Shown here: positions 1-6,278 of the stretch, piece after piece
Layout of the letters: each line of letters begins with the position of its first letter
How positions within the stretch are numbered: the stretch's first letter is position 1
Source: JBMNQS01 sp050944255
GTDB lineage: Bacteria; Bacillota; Clostridia; Christensenellales; Maliibacteriaceae
Assembly: GCA_050944255.1 (NCBI GenBank)
Contig: JBMNQS010000086.1
Span: forward strand, 1 to 7,145
Direction of reading: 5' to 3'
DNA length: 7,145 bases
Position numbers and translations under genes: made by a program
The notes under the pieces: generated by a model
Seen by the model: only the letters and a program-made list of their open reading frames with translations
The model's database searches: none
Told to the model about the DNA's origin: nothing

Positions 1-505
1 AGGACGGAAAATCCTCCTTCGAGGTGAGGATCAAATCAAGCAGGTAATCCTCGAATCCGGCGGTGTGGTTCATCACGTGCATGAACGTAATGGGCTCATC
101 ATACCGCAGCTTTTTCAAAAATCCCTCCGGCAGGTACGCTCGGATATCCGCATCCAGGTCAAGTTTGCCTTCCTCGGCAAGGCGCATCAGCGTAACGTAC
201 ACGAACAGCTTGCTGACCGAAGCGTACTCGAATACGGTTTCCGCCGGGTCCACCGCAAGATTATTTTCCACATCGGCATAACCGTAGCCTTTGGAAAAGA
301 TGATCCGGCCGTCCTTGACCACCACCACCGCCGCCCCGGGGCTGGTCTTTCCGATGTGCTGCCCCACGTAGCCGTCGATGCGCGCTTCCATCCCGCCGTA
401 GGGTATCCCCGACGGCGTCCGGCCCGCGGGCGCCGCATAGGCGGCCCCGTATATAAAAATCGTGATGAAGGCGGCCAAAGCCGCCGCTATCCATTTTGGG
501 CGCAT
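1..505 (-). CDS. Exported SxxK serine hydrolase (beta-lactamase/penicillin-binding family), 3' end outside window
   Basis: The first 168 residues are present and the gene leaves the window at base 1. Residues 1-24 form a signal peptide (positive MRPK, hydrophobic core, then AYA before A25), so the enzyme acts outside the membrane. The nucleophile motif is S96-V-S-K99 in the context YASVSKLF. It is followed by the helix VTLMRLAEEGKLDLDADI and by NHTAG at 146-150, both typical of the Beta-lactamase (PF00144) fold, which includes class C beta-lactamases, D-Ala-D-Ala carboxypeptidases and related esterases. The Tyr and KTG-type motifs would lie in the missing part, so the substrate cannot be told. 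The ATG is preceded by AGGGGAG at a normal distance. A promoter at 800-827 probably drives it through a leader of about 290 nt. The family is clear; calling it a beta-lactamase would be unjustified. Confidence 0.9.
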   Translation of the reverse strand, partial: MRPKWIAAALAAFITIFIYGAAYAAPAGRTPSGIPYGGMEARIDGYVGQHIGKTSPGAAVVVVKDGRIIFSKGYGYADVENNLAVDPAETVFEYASVSKLFVYVTLMRLAEEGKLDLDADIRAYLPEGFLKKLRYDEPITFMHVMNHTAGFEDYLLDLILTSKEDFPS

Positions 506-591
506 GGTCTTACTCCCCTACGATTTTTTTGACGGCCGTCATGGGCAGCCGGCACGCCCGGTACGTATGCCAAAACATTTATCTTCTTTCT

Positions 592-733
592 TCATTCCAG
601 GGCGTCAAAACCGAAAACCCAACAGATTCCAATCGTCAGCCAGCATACAAAGCCTGCCGCGGCGGTCTTCCGGCGCCGACAGGAATATCACAAACATGGC
701 GCCAAGCAGCGCCGTCTTTGGGCCTTGCTTCAT
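592..733 (-). pseudogene. Possible frameshifted small two-helix membrane protein in the leader of the serine hydrolase gene
   Basis: An ATG at 733 opens a frame beginning MKQGPKTALLGAMFVIFL, a charged start followed by a hydrophobic run. This frame then becomes polar and stops at 605 after 42 codons. One base over, the next frame reads RRRKTAAAGFVCWLTIGICW and ends VFGFDALE with a stop at 592. Joined by a +1 shift, the two parts would make a protein of about 47 residues with two transmembrane helices separated by an Arg-rich turn. I see no strong ribosome site before the ATG, and no family is recognised. It could be a decayed gene, a sequencing indel, or chance hydrophobic frames in a GC-rich leader. 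The rest of 506-799 shows only short open frames, such as 22 codons at 510-578, with nothing to support them. Confidence 0.25.
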
Positions 734-799
734 CCGGATAGGCTTTTGTGCGAAGGCGCCCGTCCCGCCGCGCCGGGCGGGCGTTCATCTACTGGTTCG

Positions 800-827
800 A
801 TTGTAACACGAAAGCACCGATTATCAA
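800..827 (-). promoter_or_regulatory. Sigma-A-type promoter for the serine hydrolase transcript
   Basis: Read on the minus strand, TTGATA (822-827) and TACAAT (800-805) are separated by 16 bp. A TG one base before the -10 makes it an extended -10 element (TGTTACAAT). The expected start of transcription is near 793. The site lies just beyond the dinB stop codon and implies that the serine hydrolase is transcribed separately from dinB, behind a long leader. I see no clear terminator for dinB itself. Confidence 0.6.
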
Positions 828-847
828 ATGCGCGCGTTAAAAAACGA

Positions 848-2047
848 TTATCCCCGGGGCAGGGTGTCGTCGGCAAGCAGCAGCGCCGGGACGATAGCGT
901 CCTGTCCATAGCGCCCGCGGATGGCCTCCACCGCCTTTTCCAGCGCCTCCCGCCTGCGCCTGCGGGAAGCGTCGGTAAAGAAATCCATCTGCACCGGGGC
1001 GCCCTGCGTCACAAGGCCGACGGCGCGCACCGTCAGCGCCCGCACCGGGGCGTGCCAGTCGTAGCGCAGCGTAAAAAGCGCCATGGCCGCGTCGGAAAGC
1101 GCCCTGTGGCTCTGGGTGGGCGCCTCCAGCGCCCGCTGGAAATCCCGCGACGCAAGACGGCTGTCCTTGACGGCAATCTGGATGCCGGCGGCAAAAAGGC
1201 CGCTCTCGCGAAGGCGGGTGGACACGCCCTGCGACAGGGCGATCAGTACCCTGTGCGCCTGCGCGCCGTCCTCAATGTCCCGGCGGAGCGTGGCGCCGTG
1301 GCCGATGCTCTTGGGATGCGGCCTCTCCAGCGAAGATACCACCGGCGCGTCGTCAAGGCCGTTTGCATACGCCCACAACTGGCCTCCGCGGACGCCCAGT
1401 GCGGCCAGAAGCATATCCCTGTCGGCCCCGGCAAGATCGCCCAGGGTGTGAATGCCCATCCGTGCCAGGCGGCTTGCCGTGGACTGGCCCACCCCCATCA
1501 GCGCCTGCGTGGGAAGCGGAGCGATCCTGCGGCGGAAACCGGCCCGGTCGATGCACGTGACGGCGTCCGGCTTTTTCATGTCGCTGCCCAGTTTGGCCAG
1601 GATCTTATTGAAGGAGACGCCCACCGATACCGTCAGTCCCGTCTCCTGCCGGATACTCCGGCGGATATGATGCGCGATGGCTTCCCCCGAACCCAGGATG
1701 CGGCGACTCCCCGTCACGTCCAGCCAGCATTCGTCCAGTCCCAAAGGCTCCACGATGTCGGTATAGCGGTAATAGATGCCGCGCACCCGCCGCGACAAAG
1801 CGTGATAACGCTCAAAATGCGGCGGCACGATGATCAGCTCCGGACACTTTGCCTTGGCCTGCCAGATGGTTTCGGCCGTCCTGACCCCGGCGCGCTTGGC
1901 CTGCTCGCTCTTGGCCAGGATGATGCCGTGTCGCTCCTTCACGCAGCCGCCCACGGCCATGGCCTTCCCGTTGAGCGCCGGATCGTAAAGACATTCCACA
2001 GCAGCGTAAAACGCGTTTAAATCGCTGTGCAGTATCACCCTTTCCAC
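848..2047 (-). CDS. dinB: DNA polymerase IV (Y-family translesion polymerase)
   Basis: This 399-residue protein is a low-fidelity polymerase that copies past damaged template bases. Catalytic carboxylates are D9 (HSDLNAFYA) and D105-E106 (GLDECWLDVTGS), with F13 as the likely steric gate against ribonucleotides. SVGVSFNKILAKLGSDMKKP (141-160) is the conserved palm/fingers stretch. A helix-hairpin-helix thumb region follows at about 180-215, and the little-finger domain occupies roughly 245-350. QMDFF at 353-357 fits a sliding-clamp-binding motif. Length and motif order are normal for the family. I chose the GTG at 2047: AAAGAGGTGG precedes it at correct spacing, and the protein then starts VERVILHSDL as expected. 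The open frame extends to 2179, but that extension crosses the promoter and is not homologous-looking. It is monocistronic, with its own promoter, a possible LexA site and an upstream terminator. Confidence 0.96.
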   Translation of the reverse strand: MERVILHSDLNAFYAAVECLYDPALNGKAMAVGGCVKERHGIILAKSEQAKRAGVRTAETIWQAKAKCPELIIVPPHFERYHALSRRVRGIYYRYTDIVEPLGLDECWLDVTGSRRILGSGEAIAHHIRRSIRQETGLTVSVGVSFNKILAKLGSDMKKPDAVTCIDRAGFRRRIAPLPTQALMGVGQSTASRLARMGIHTLGDLAGADRDMLLAALGVRGGQLWAYANGLDDAPVVSSLERPHPKSIGHGATLRRDIEDGAQAHRVLIALSQGVSTRLRESGLFAAGIQIAVKDSRLASRDFQRALEAPTQSHRALSDAAMALFTLRYDWHAPVRALTVRAVGLVTQGAPVQMDFFTDASRRRRREALEKAVEAIRGRYGQDAIVPALLLADDTLPRG

Positions 2048-2067
2048 GGCGTCCACCTCTTTAAATG

Positions 2068-2081
2068 CGAAAATTTGTTCC
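2068..2081 (-). promoter_or_regulatory. Possible LexA (SOS) operator of dinB
   Basis: On the minus strand this reads GGAACAAATTTTCG. It agrees at 12 of 14 positions with the Bacillus-type SOS box CGAACRNRYGTTYG, the mismatches being the first base and the G of GTTY. It lies 5 bp downstream of the -10 hexamer, over the expected transcription start, and before a gene often under SOS control in Gram-positive bacteria. The match is imperfect and no lexA is in the window, so this remains an inference. Confidence 0.45.
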
Positions 2082-2086
2082 CCTAT

Positions 2087-2115
2087 ATTGTAGGTCGGAA
2101 AAATGGCGGCGTCAA
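2087..2115 (-). promoter_or_regulatory. Sigma-A-type promoter of dinB
   Basis: The -35 is TTGACG (2110-2115) and the -10 is TACAAT (2087-2092), separated by 17 bp on the minus strand. It is among the best promoter matches in the window. The expected start is about 30 nt before the dinB GTG, leaving a short leader with the ribosome site. Its position inside the longest open frame rules out the upstream starts. Confidence 0.75.
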
Positions 2116-2142
2116 CTGGAAAACTCCGGAAAATGCGCGCAG

Positions 2143-2164
2143 AAAAAGCCCGGAACTTCCGGGC
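2143..2164 (-). terminator. Rho-independent terminator ending the transcript upstream of dinB
   Basis: On the minus strand the palindrome GCCCGGAAGTTCCGGGC (2148-2164) folds into a 6-8 bp GC-rich stem. It is followed directly by five Ts (2143-2147). It lies about 28 bp before the dinB -35 and isolates dinB from the lipoprotein transcript. The same hairpin occurs again at 2463-2479, but without a T-run. Confidence 0.7.
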
Positions 2165-2170
2165 CCTTGA
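2147..2170. repeat. 24-bp direct repeat, copy 1 (contains terminator hairpin)
   Basis: On the plus strand this copy begins AGCCCGGAACTTCCGGGC and ends CCTTGA. All 24 bases recur identically at 2462-2485. The unit contains a self-complementary 17-nt hairpin. Here it is preceded by the A-run that serves as the T-tract of a minus-strand terminator. Confidence 0.9.
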
Positions 2171-2461
2171 GGCCGTCAAAAAACAAAGTTTTTTGACGGG
2201 TATGTCAGGGATTTTCCTGCTGCAAAACCGATAAACGGGTTGTTGCAGCGGCCGGAAAACCCTGAAAGGTGCACCCTAAAGGGCAGGCCTGTGCTGCGGC
2301 CACACAAGGTCGGCCCCCTTGGGTCTGTCGATCTGCAGCCAAGAGCCGCCTTCGGCGGTTCCTTCGAAACGCGAGGATTCGGCTCGCAGCCTTGCCACGG
2401 AATTAAAATTAGGGAGCTTTAGCCCCCTAATAACCCCCAAAAGGACTTTTTGACAGTCTGA
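2171..2461. other. Structured 291-bp segment between the 24-bp direct repeats (MITE-like or structured RNA, unidentified)
   Basis: No convincing gene is seen. Short inverted ends are present: GTCAAAAA at 2175-2182 and TTTTTGAC at 2447-2454. Inside, 2173-2184 and 2188-2199 form a perfect 12-bp stem with a 3-nt loop. Positions 2205-2265 fold into a long composite hairpin: TCAGGG, bulged A, TTTTCC against GGAAAACCCTGA, then GCTGCAA against TTGCAGC, then AACC against GGTT. Further hairpins lie at 2344-2360 (AGCCGCC/GGCGGTT), 2371-2387 (GCGAG/CTCGC) and 2409-2430 (one mismatch). The direct-repeat border and inverted ends suggest a small non-autonomous element. The dense pairing equally allows a structured RNA. 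The strand is undecided. Confidence 0.5.
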
Positions 2462-2485
2462 AGCCCGGAACTTCCGGGCCCTTGA
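2462..2485. repeat. 24-bp direct repeat, copy 2
   Basis: Identical in all 24 positions to 2147-2170, and 315 bp away start to start. It lies 27 bp past the lipoprotein stop codon. The hairpin is intact, but minus-strand sequence after it is TTCAGACTG, not a T-run, so it is a poor terminator here. Confidence 0.9.
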
Positions 2486-2512
2486 TATTCAGATAGAAAA
2501 ATGGTCGCAGGC

Positions 2513-3649
2513 TCAGGATGTCAGGGCGTCTGCGGGCAGAAGGTAGTAGGTGTCGCCGCCCTGTGCGGCGCTCCGAAGGAGGATATTGCCCCGCTCGTCG
2601 CGGCAGAGGAACTCCAGGTCGCCGGAAAAGCCGGTGAAGGCAAATTCGGTGAAACTTTCGTCCACGGCGTCAAAGCGTATCAGCTTATTGCCCGAAAAGA
2701 AACGGAAAAAGACCGTGTCCGAGGCCCCGTGGGGATCGCCCAGCACGTCATGGCCGGATAATTGGCCCAGCGCCGCCGGCGCGGGAATCTCCTCCAAAGT
2801 ATCGTCCCTGAGCGCAAGCACCAGGCTGCGCCCTGCCGCGGTGCTCAAAATAACCGCGTCCCCGGCGGCGCAGATGGAGGACACGGCGTCCTGCTCCCCC
2901 GCTTCTCCCATGTTCAAAAAGGCGTCGATGTCAAGATTCAGGCTGTCCCTTATCCCGCCGTTTTCATCAAAGATCAACAGGGTTTTCTGATCCAGATCAA
3001 AATCCACCACATAGCCGTAAAAGACGCCCGCCGCCGCGCAGAAACCGGACAGGATGCGGCCGGCGCCGTTTTCGCAGCGCAGTTTCAAAATATTGACCGG
3101 CCGGGCCGAAAGAAGCTGCATATCGTCCACGTAATAGCTGCTGACATCCGTGCCGCGCCGGCGCTGGCGATAGAGCTTCTCGTTCAGGCTTTCAAGGGAA
3201 AAAAGGTGTCCCGCGCTGTCCCCCACCCGCACGCAGAAGGCGCCGCCGGGACCGGCTTTCAGAATGTAGTCTCCAAAACCGCCGGGGCTTTCGTCGGCGC
3301 AGACCAAGGGGTAGTAGAAATCCTCCCCCACGGCGGCGCCGTCACCGGAGGACAAGTATACATCGGGCACCCCCATAAGTTCTTCATGCTTGTCCGCATC
3401 GAACGCATACCGGTAAACCCGCCAGTGCGAAAGGCTTTCATCGGCGGCCTCGCTCAGCGCGTAGTAGACGAACAGGTCGTTGAAATAAAGCACGGTGACG
3501 CGCTCGCCGCCCGCGCCTTTGAAAATATCCGTGACGTGCCGCGACAGATCAATGGTCTTTATGTTGTCCGCGCTTCCAGGCGTGTTGTCCGGCCCCGTGC
3601 AGCCGCAAAAAAGGATCAGGCACAACACCACGGTCAAAAATTTCTTCAT
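2513..3649 (-). CDS. Putative lipoprotein of unknown function, beta-propeller-like
   Basis: This 378-residue protein starts MKKFLTVVLCLILFCGC, a short type II signal peptide with C17 as the probable lipidated cysteine (LFCGC lipobox, Phe at -3 is less usual). It should be anchored on the outer face of the membrane. The mature part has no catalytic motif that I recognise. It consists of repeated short hydrophobic strands separated by Gly/Asp turns, for example VTVLYFNDLFVYYAL, DFYYPLVCAD, KTLLIFDENGG, AVILSTAAGRSLVLAL and GNILLRSAAQGGDTYYLLP. This pattern fits a beta-propeller, but I do not assign a family. AAGGGG lies 10 nt before the ATG. The gene begins 68 bp after the tRNA-deacylase stop without a clear terminator or strong promoter between, so it may be the last gene of that operon. 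Confidence 0.8.
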   Translation of the reverse strand: MKKFLTVVLCLILFCGCTGPDNTPGSADNIKTIDLSRHVTDIFKGAGGERVTVLYFNDLFVYYALSEAADESLSHWRVYRYAFDADKHEELMGVPDVYLSSGDGAAVGEDFYYPLVCADESPGGFGDYILKAGPGGAFCVRVGDSAGHLFSLESLNEKLYRQRRRGTDVSSYYVDDMQLLSARPVNILKLRCENGAGRILSGFCAAAGVFYGYVVDFDLDQKTLLIFDENGGIRDSLNLDIDAFLNMGEAGEQDAVSSICAAGDAVILSTAAGRSLVLALRDDTLEEIPAPAALGQLSGHDVLGDPHGASDTVFFRFFSGNKLIRFDAVDESFTEFAFTGFSGDLEFLCRDERGNILLRSAAQGGDTYYLLPADALTS

Positions 3650-3717
3650 AAAATGAGCGCCCCTTCAAATGTCTTATGTATTTGGACGCCGGGAGAAGCA
3701 CAAAAGTTCCAAACTTT

Positions 3718-4254
3718 TTACAGCGTGACGTACGTGGGCGCGTGGCCCACATGGACAAGGAATTTGCGCACCAGCTGCCCTGTCTCGATCTTCAGGCTGA
3801 CGGTATTGACGCAGGGGTGGCAGCCGATGTACGCGTCCTCCAGCAGATCCTTGTCCATCAGAAGGCGGACGCGGCGCTCTGCATCGTTCATAAGGCCCAT
3901 CACGCTCACGGCGCCGGGCGTGATGCGCAGGTACTGCATCATGTGATCCGCGTCGGCAAAGGACAGCCGGGAAGCGCCGATCTGCCGGGAGACGTCCTTC
4001 GTCTTGAACCGCTTGCCGCCGGGCATCATCAAAAGAAAAAACTGCGTCCCCGCCGCGTCGCACAGGAATAAATTCTTGCATAGCGTGATGCCCAGCGCCT
4101 CGTCCACCTCGGCGCAGTCCTCGATGGTGGCCGCGGGCGGATGATCCACCCGCTGGTACGGAATTCCCAGGTCGTCCAAAAGGTCGTATACGGCCGTCTC
4201 CACGTCGCTTCTTCTATCCGTCGGGCGGCCGTCGTGCACTTGAATGCTGCTCAT
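3718..4254 (-). CDS. ProXp/PrdX-type aminoacyl-tRNA deacylase (YbaK/EbsC-like, prolyl-tRNA synthetase-associated domain)
   Basis: This 178-residue cytoplasmic protein belongs to the INS/YbaK superfamily of trans-editing factors, which hydrolyse wrongly charged tRNAs, typically Ala-tRNA(Pro). Visible family features are the YDLLDDLGIPYQRVDHPPA start (23-41), the conserved lysine K60 in CKNLFLCD, KTKDVSRQIG (84-93), ITPGAVSVMGLMND (111-124) and the C-terminal GCHPCVNTVSLKI (144-156, equivalent to the usual HP-x-x-NT motif). Length suits a free-standing PrdX-like protein rather than the editing insertion of ProRS. Its ATG overlaps the stop of the AlkD-like gene (ATGA, 4251-4254), so translation is probably coupled. 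Exact tRNA and amino-acid specificity cannot be read from sequence alone. Confidence 0.9.
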   Translation of the reverse strand: MSSIQVHDGRPTDRRSDVETAVYDLLDDLGIPYQRVDHPPAATIEDCAEVDEALGITLCKNLFLCDAAGTQFFLLMMPGGKRFKTKDVSRQIGASRLSFADADHMMQYLRITPGAVSVMGLMNDAERRVRLLMDKDLLEDAYIGCHPCVNTVSLKIETGQLVRKFLVHVGHAPTYVTL

Positions 4255-4973
4255 GCCGGTTTCTCCTTGTTCTTTTTGCGTTTTAAATCGTTTAAAAGCC
4301 GTTTGTCCTCGTCGCTCACCCGGAAACTCTCCCGGATTTTTAAGATGGCTTTGTTGTGGGTGAAATCGTCCATGGCATTGTCCCTAAGGAGCGCCATGGT
4401 CTTCTGTGGAAAGGCCACGTAGCACTCCGACAGCGCCCAGGCGGCGGCCATCTTCGCATAGTAGCCGCCTGGGCGCACCGCCGAGAGCAGAAGAAGGGTT
4501 TCATCGATGTACTCCGGCGAGATATGGTAGGCCATGCGCATGACGATGGCAAAGCGCAGGGGATACTCCCCTTCGCTTTCAAAGTATGGCGCCACGAACT
4601 GCCCGACGGCTTCGGGGTCCTTCTGAAGATCCCGGGCGGCGGAGGCGAAGATATCGCAGACGGCCCAGTTGTCGATCTTGGGTACGAAGGCGGCGATATA
4701 CGCCAGTTTTTCTTCCAAAGTGCACTTTGCGCGGTGGATCACCATGCTCTGGAGAAGCCGCTCCTCGTGGGAAGTATCCCTGGCCGCCGCCAGATAGCCG
4801 CGCCAGTCGCCGTGGATAATCTCCCTCGCCAGTTTTCTAAGCACGGGCGAGCGCACGCCATAGACATTTTCCAGCCCGGGGATCAGCCTCCGGGTAAAGG
4901 CCTTGTACTTTTCCTCCGACAGCGCCTCCAGCCGGGACAGGAGCGCCGCGTAATCCTTGCTCGTGTAACTCAC
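4251..4973 (-). CDS. AlkD-like DNA alkylation repair protein (HEAT-like repeat DNA glycosylase family)
   Basis: This 240-residue, mostly alpha-helical protein belongs to the DNA alkylation repair family (PF08713), whose characterised member AlkD removes bulky or cationic alkylpurines without base flipping. VYGVRSPVLRKLAREI (38-53) and KIDNWAVCD (99-107) are family hallmarks. W103 and D107 have the same 4-residue spacing as AlkD Trp109 and Asp113. R140 (LRFAIVM) and W179 (AAAWALSE) are probable counterparts of its Arg148 and Trp187. The tail KRKKNKEKPA is basic. I use GTG at 4973, because AAAGGAGG stands 4-5 nt before it. The TTG at 4988 would place the ribosome site inside the coding sequence. 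The start lies 24 nt after the SDR stop, and the end overlaps the deacylase start. Whether the enzyme is catalytically AlkD-like is untested. Confidence 0.9.
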   Translation of the reverse strand: MSYTSKDYAALLSRLEALSEEKYKAFTRRLIPGLENVYGVRSPVLRKLAREIIHGDWRGYLAAARDTSHEERLLQSMVIHRAKCTLEEKLAYIAAFVPKIDNWAVCDIFASAARDLQKDPEAVGQFVAPYFESEGEYPLRFAIVMRMAYHISPEYIDETLLLLSAVRPGGYYAKMAAAWALSECYVAFPQKTMALLRDNAMDDFTHNKAILKIRESFRVSDEDKRLLNDLKRKKNKEKPA

Positions 4974-4997
4974 AGCTCCTCCTTTCAAGCGCCGGCG

Positions 4998-5783
4998 TCA
5001 GCGGGTCAGCTTCTGGTTGATAGCCGACTTGCCGGCGTACGGAAAAATGGCGTCCCGGAGCGTGAACTCGAACGTCTCGCGGCTGACCACGCCCACCGTC
5101 TTGTCTCCGTCGTAAAGCCGCATCAGGAAATCCACCGCCTGCTCCACCGTATGGTAGCAGCTGAAGTTTTTATCGTAATCGTAGTCCGCCACATCGTTGG
5201 CCACCTGTCCGAACTCGGTCCGGGTGGCCGCCGGCGCCAGCACCTTGGCCGAGAGCGCCGCCCCCTGGGCCTTCAGTTCGTGGGACAGTCCCTCGGTGAA
5301 CGCGCTGACGTAAAACTTGGCGGCGCAGTACGTCACCGCCGGCGGGACGATGGTGTAGCCGCCCGCGGAGGATACGTTGATCAGCTGCGCGCCCTCGGTG
5401 AAGCTGTAGTCCCGGGCGTAGAGGGTGGATAAAATCGTCAGGGCCTCTATGTTCACGCGAAGCATAGTCTCGATCTTATCAAGGGGCTGGCCCGCCACGG
5501 CGCCGTAATACCCGAAGCCCGCGTTGTTGATCCAGGTTTCAATCTCGTAATCCTTCAGGCTCTCATACAGGCTGTGGCAGCCCGCCGCGACAGACAGGTC
5601 CGCCGGGCGAATCACCACGTCCACCGACGGGTCGATATGCGTCGCCTCCGCCTTGACTTCCAGAAGCCTGTCCTCGCGGCGGGCTATGAGAATCAAACTC
5701 TTCCCGCGCTTTGCAAATTCCAGGGCCGCCCGGCGTCCGATGCCGGAGCTGGCGCCGGTGATGGCCGTATACCGAATGCTCAT
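4998..5783 (-). CDS. Short-chain dehydrogenase/reductase (classical SDR, DltE/YqjQ-like)
   Basis: This 261-residue NAD(P)H-dependent oxidoreductase has a single Rossmann domain. The nucleotide-binding motif is T9-GASSGIG-16. ARRE at 34-37 after strand beta-2 suggests NADPH preference. NNAG is at 86-89, the catalytic Asn is N111, the active-site Ser is in INVSSAGG (S138/S139), and Y152-CAA-K156 supplies the catalytic Tyr/Lys. PAATRTEF at 184-191 follows, as in the classical group. The substrate is unknown. The ATG at 5783 has CAGGAGGA at ideal distance. It is the first gene of the operon with the AlkD-like and deacylase genes. No functional link among the three is evident, so the operon may be a housekeeping mixture. 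Confidence 0.93.
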   Translation of the reverse strand: MSIRYTAITGASSGIGRRAALEFAKRGKSLILIARREDRLLEVKAEATHIDPSVDVVIRPADLSVAAGCHSLYESLKDYEIETWINNAGFGYYGAVAGQPLDKIETMLRVNIEALTILSTLYARDYSFTEGAQLINVSSAGGYTIVPPAVTYCAAKFYVSAFTEGLSHELKAQGAALSAKVLAPAATRTEFGQVANDVADYDYDKNFSCYHTVEQAVDFLMRLYDGDKTVGVVSRETFEFTLRDAIFPYAGKSAINQKLTR

Positions 5784-5828
5784 TTATGTCCTCCTGTCGT
5801 TCGTGCTGCTTTTTGTTTTCACTATTCC

Positions 5829-5857
5829 ATTGTTCACGGTTTTAGGCCTCGCGTCAA
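5829..5857 (-). promoter_or_regulatory. Probable promoter of the SDR-alkylation repair-deacylase operon
   Basis: On the minus strand TTGACG (5852-5857) and AACAAT (5829-5834) are 17 bp apart. The -35 matches well and the -10 matches four of six positions. The leader to the SDR ATG is about 40 nt and contains the CAGGAGGA ribosome site. No operator or riboswitch is visible between them. Confidence 0.5.
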
Positions 5858-5927
5858 GTCGGGGGTAAAAATTCGGCGCTATCTTTGGTAATTGAGCACT
5901 GTTGCCGGGCGCTGCTCGGTAGGGATT

Positions 5928-6083
5928 GCCTCCGGCGGCCCAAGGGGGTATTCTTTAAAAAGAATATCCCCTTGGGAATCCCCCAAGAAACTTTACCACC
6001 GCAAGCTCCGCTTGCGGGAAGGAATAACAATAAAAAGTATGCTTACTTCCGCGAAGCGTATTAAAGTCTTTTGGAGTTCTTAG
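5928..6083. repeat. Modular intergenic repeat, copy 1 (with inserted 17-bp hairpin)
   Basis: It opens with GCCTCCGGCGGCC, as copies 2 and 3 do. An extra hairpin at 5939-5976 follows: a 17-bp stem starting CCCAAGGGG, one G-U pair, TAAA loop. The shared core is 5982-6083: CCCAAGAAACTTTA, then a CCGCAAG/CTTGCGG hairpin, then GATAACAATAAAAAGTAT-like sequence, CCGCGAAGCG, and TTAAAGTCTTTTGGAGTTCT. It ends in a short hairpin (AGGCTCC-GTGT-GGAGCCT, 6082-6099). Just upstream, CCGGGC-GCT-GCTCGG near 5904-5918 resembles the CCGGGC-AGC-GCC(C/T)GG hairpin that follows copies 2 and 3. No gene is supported here. Confidence 0.85.
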
Positions 6084-6109
6084 GCTCCGTGTGGAGCCTT
6101 GTGAGGGTT

Positions 6110-6250
6110 GCCTCCGGCCGCCCAAGAAACTTTACCGCCGCAAGCTCCGCTTGAGGGAAGGATAACAATAAAAAGTATGTCTTAATTCCGCGAAGCGTAT
6201 TAAAGTCTTTTGGAGTTCTTAGAACCTTTTCTCCCAGAAAAGGTTCTAAG
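6110..6250. repeat. Modular intergenic repeat, copy 2
   Basis: Starts GCCTCCGGCCG. The core 6121-6222 is the same length (102 bp) as copy 1, with scattered substitutions. The CCGCAAG stem here has one mismatch (CTTGAGG). It ends with a perfect 15-bp hairpin at 6218-6250 (CTTAGAACCTTTTCT, loop CCC, and its complement). CGGGTCCGGGCAGCGCCTGG follows, forming a small stem with one G-U pair. Confidence 0.88.
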
Positions 6251-6278
6251 CGGGTCCGGGCAGCGCCTGGTGGGAGGA

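Noticed and set aside
524..540. Match of GGCCGTCAAAAAA on the minus strand here to 2171-2183
   Set aside because: A 13-base match is expected about once by chance in a window of this size searched on both strands, and the flanks do not extend it.
725..2020. Long plus-strand open frame opposite dinB (431 codons)
   Set aside because: It is the antisense shadow of a GC-rich gene. It is rich in Arg, His, Pro and Gly, has no recognisable motif, and dinB is unmistakable on the other strand.
848..2179. A 443-codon version of DinB starting at 2179
   Set aside because: The extra 44 residues cross the terminator stem, the promoter and the SOS-like box and do not resemble a DinB N-terminus. GTG at 2047 has a good ribosome site and gives the standard VILHSDLNAFYA start.
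3702..3718. Terminator between the deacylase and lipoprotein genes (AAAAGTT/AACTTTT)
   Set aside because: The stem is 7 bp and nearly all A-T with a 3-nt loop and overlaps the stop codon. It is too weak to call.
2762..3946. Plus-strand open frame of 394 codons opposite the lipoprotein and deacylase genes
   Set aside because: It overlaps two supported minus-strand genes, has a composition typical of antisense frames, and lacks a ribosome site.
4974..4988. TTG at 4988 as start of the AlkD-like protein
   Set aside because: The codons after TTG are the ribosome-binding sequence itself (AAAGGAGGA). The GTG at 4973 is correctly spaced behind it.
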